The translations under genes were made by a program, and so were the position numbers. From Fragilariopsis cylindrus CCMP1102 (lineage: Eukaryota; Bacillariophyta; Bacillariophyceae; Bacillariales; Bacillariaceae), in contig FMBT01000710.1 in assembly GCA_900095095.1 (NCBI GenBank), forward strand, positions 1 to 20,695: a stretch of DNA of 20,695 nucleotides. Direction: 5' to 3'. Positions 19,279-20,695 of this stretch are shown here, in pieces. Each line of letters begins with the position of its first letter. Position 1 is the stretch's first letter. The notes under the pieces are model-generated. The model did not search any database. It was not told where the DNA came from and saw only the letters and a program-made list of their open reading frames with translations.

Positions 19279-19430
19279 GGTAGCGCGATACGTGAAGTAG
19301 ATGGACCGTATGTCATTTTATTTGAGAAACTACTGTACTGTATGGCAGCGAAAAGAAGTAAGATACGTGAAGTAGATGTACAGTACCGTATGTCTGTTGT
19401 AGCGCGAAAATGGTAGCGCGAAATACTTCA
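19279..19430. repeat. Gapped direct repeats GATACGTGAAGTAGATG and TAGCGCGA
   Basis: GATACGTGAAGTAGATG occurs at 19287 and 19362, each followed by ACCGTATGTC, with a six-base insertion in the second copy. TAGCGCGA occurs at about 19281, 19399 and 19413. The arrangement suggests a decayed tandem duplication of about 75 bp. Confidence 0.6.
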
Positions 19431-19596
19431 GTAGTCGGTATTTGTGGTTCTAAGTGCAGAAACACTTTTCGAATTTTACTATCTAAATAAATACATCGGT
19501 ACTTTCTATGGTCCTATTCGTTATGAATTTTTTGTTTTTTGGTTCATTTATTTTAATTATGATTTTCATTAACAAGATAGAAAAATGAGATAATCG

Positions 19597-19799
19597 TAGG
19601 AATTAAAATTATTTGAAAAAGAACAAACCCAATCAACGTAGAGGCCAATCAAAGAATTGTAGAGATTAAAATATGAAAAAGTCCAGTCCCAATCAACGCA
19701 ACGAAGATGCCAATCAAAGAATTGTAGGAATTAAAATATGAAAAAGAACTATCCCAATCAACGCAACGTAGATGCCAGTCAAAGAATCCAATCATATTA
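19597..19799. repeat. Tandem repeat, about 60-65-bp unit, three copies
   Basis: The landmark CCCAATCAACG occurs at 19628, 19688 and 19753. Each copy also has a GATTAAAAT- or AATTAAAAT-type block followed by GAAAAAG, and a CCAATCAAAGAATTGT-like end (the last copy is diverged). Confidence 0.8.
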
Positions 19800-20040
19800 T
19801 ACGGTATTTCGTTGAGAGAAGAGGATTAACGATTGAAGAGGAAAAATTATCGTTCGCCGCAAGTGAAGAAGTACTATGTAGGAAAGAGAAGATCTTTTTT
19901 TAGTTGAAGTAAAAGCTTCACGTATCATCGTTCGTGATCGTGATAAAATCATATCACTTTTGTTGCTTCTAGCAATACATACAAAATATTATTATTCACA
20001 CCTACTGTATAATCGCACATCTATCATCTATCATCTAAAT

Positions 20041-20065
20041 CACACACACACACACACACACACAC
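20041..20065. repeat. (CA)12 microsatellite
   Basis: An uninterrupted CA repeat 16 bp upstream of the next start codon, so probably in its 5' UTR or core promoter. Confidence 0.95.
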
Positions 20066-20081
20066 CAAAAGTTATAACAAG

Positions 20082-20695
20082 ATGATCTTCCGCAATTCCG
20101 CCATTTTCGCTGCTCTAACTGCCACTCTGTTTGCTGTGGCTGCTTCGGAGGCATTGGATCCAACATCATTAAATGGTGAATCATTTAAGATTACATTAGT
20201 TGAAGCTGACGGATTTGTTAATTCGGAAGAAGCTGATGGCGAATTTTCAGGATATATTATTGATATGATTGAAAGTGTTGCCAAGAAGGCTGGATTTGAA
20301 TACGACCTCCTTCTTCCAAGTGGATATGGTGATAATTGTCCATCCGTCCTCGATGCCAATTATACTCCTGAGGAAGGATCCAATTCAACGACTGCCGCTG
20401 TTGATCCATACAATGCCGTGTATGCTTCCAGTTATTTATGTGGACAGAATGATGTGATTGGTCCTGGAGATATTCCAGAAGAATCACAAACAGATATGTA
20501 TTGGAGTATGTATTATGTCACAACAAGCCGTCAACTTGCTGGCAAATTTAGTGTTCCCTTCAAACCACCCACACAAGGATTGACAATGTATGGAACCCAA
20601 ACGGGTGTGGGTAGTTTTGGGGATTTGATTAACCAACAAAAAGATGACAAGGTGGGTGCTGCATGTATTGGTGGTAATACAGCATATGCGGCATG
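20082..20695 (+). CDS. Ionotropic glutamate receptor-like / type 2 periplasmic-binding-fold protein, N-terminal part (cut by window end)
   Basis: The frame is open for 204 codons from ATG at 20082 to the window edge, with no stop. Residues 1 to about 24 form a signal peptide (MIFRNSAIFAALTATLFAVA, cleavage near ASEA). A ligand-binding pattern follows: FKITLVEADGF, then FSGYIIDMIESVAKKAGFEYDLLL and a GYGDN turn. Next come GDIPEESQTDMYWSMYYVTTSR (family: GD...T..R) and FSVPFKPPTQGLTMYG (family: pF...gL), then SFGDLINQQKDDKVGAACIGGNTAYAA. This matches the S1/S2-type lobe of glutamate receptor channels and the solute-binding family 3 domain. An inserted Asn/Thr/Pro-rich stretch with two Cys lies between the lobe segments. 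Channel helices cannot be seen, so a secreted binding protein without a pore is possible. Confidence 0.65.
   Translation, partial: MIFRNSAIFAALTATLFAVAASEALDPTSLNGESFKITLVEADGFVNSEEADGEFSGYIIDMIESVAKKAGFEYDLLLPSGYGDNCPSVLDANYTPEEGSNSTTAAVDPYNAVYASSYLCGQNDVIGPGDIPEESQTDMYWSMYYVTTSRQLAGKFSVPFKPPTQGLTMYGTQTGVGSFGDLINQQKDDKVGAACIGGNTAYAA

Larger units (their letters stand above)
19027..20040. other. Gene-free stretch with short direct repeats
   Basis: No open frame resembles a protein. Two repeat groups (19279-19430 and 19597-19799) are listed separately. The segment after 19800 leads into the 5' region of the glutamate-receptor-like gene. Confidence 0.5.

Noticed and set aside
1-20695. CRISPR array, bacterial operon, prophage or rRNA
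   Set aside because: No regularly spaced short repeats with unique spacers, no phage or rRNA signatures, and the spliced genes show a eukaryotic nuclear origin.

Overview
The window reads as nuclear DNA of a photosynthetic stramenopile, most likely a diatom. The evidence is AT-rich sequence with GT-AG introns of roughly 105-208 nt, a DTW-domain protein whose leader resembles a signal peptide ending in an F-containing plastid-import motif, an enolase with a mitochondrial-type presequence (the lower half of glycolysis is mitochondrial in diatoms), and host genes on both strands with no operon logic. The species cannot be named from this sequence.

Layout, left to right. 1-626: tail of an XPG/Rad2-type repair nuclease (+). 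787-2079: secreted SASA-family carbohydrate/sialate O-acetylesterase (-). 2080-3388: no confident gene. 3389-4760: DTW-domain tRNA-uridine aminocarboxypropyltransferase (+). 5096-6429: membrane-anchored PAPS-dependent sulfotransferase with two introns (-), convergent with the DTW gene. 7342-9996: five-exon MFS transporter of the phosphate:H+ symporter type (+), divergent from the sulfotransferase. 9997-14607: 4.6 kb gene-poor block with a ~190-bp tandem array, a low-GC island, decayed coding-like pieces, a hairpin and one copy of a 178-bp repeat. 14608-14955: unrecognised 115-aa protein (+). 15258-15518: patchwork of two repeats, each copied elsewhere in the window. 15724-16405: cytochrome b5-domain protein of NCB5OR type (+). 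16576-17030: previously hidden relic of the purine enzyme FGAM synthase (PurL/PFAS) (+). 17277-18895: two-exon enolase (-). 18896-20081: small repeats. 20082-20695: start of an ionotropic-glutamate-receptor-like / type 2 periplasmic-binding-fold protein (+), cut by the window end.

The genes do not form a pathway; they are an ordinary eukaryotic neighbourhood. The most striking property is that six of the recognisable genes (XPG tail, esterase, DTW, sulfotransferase, MFS, cytochrome b5) are interrupted by single-base frame changes, mostly in short homopolymers, while protein similarity and splice sites continue cleanly on both sides. Enolase is intact. This looks more like residual homopolymer error in a long-read assembly than true decay, but pseudogenisation is not excluded. 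The PurL fragment differs: it also has substitutions in a conserved motif and looks like a real relic. I found no new multi-gene system.
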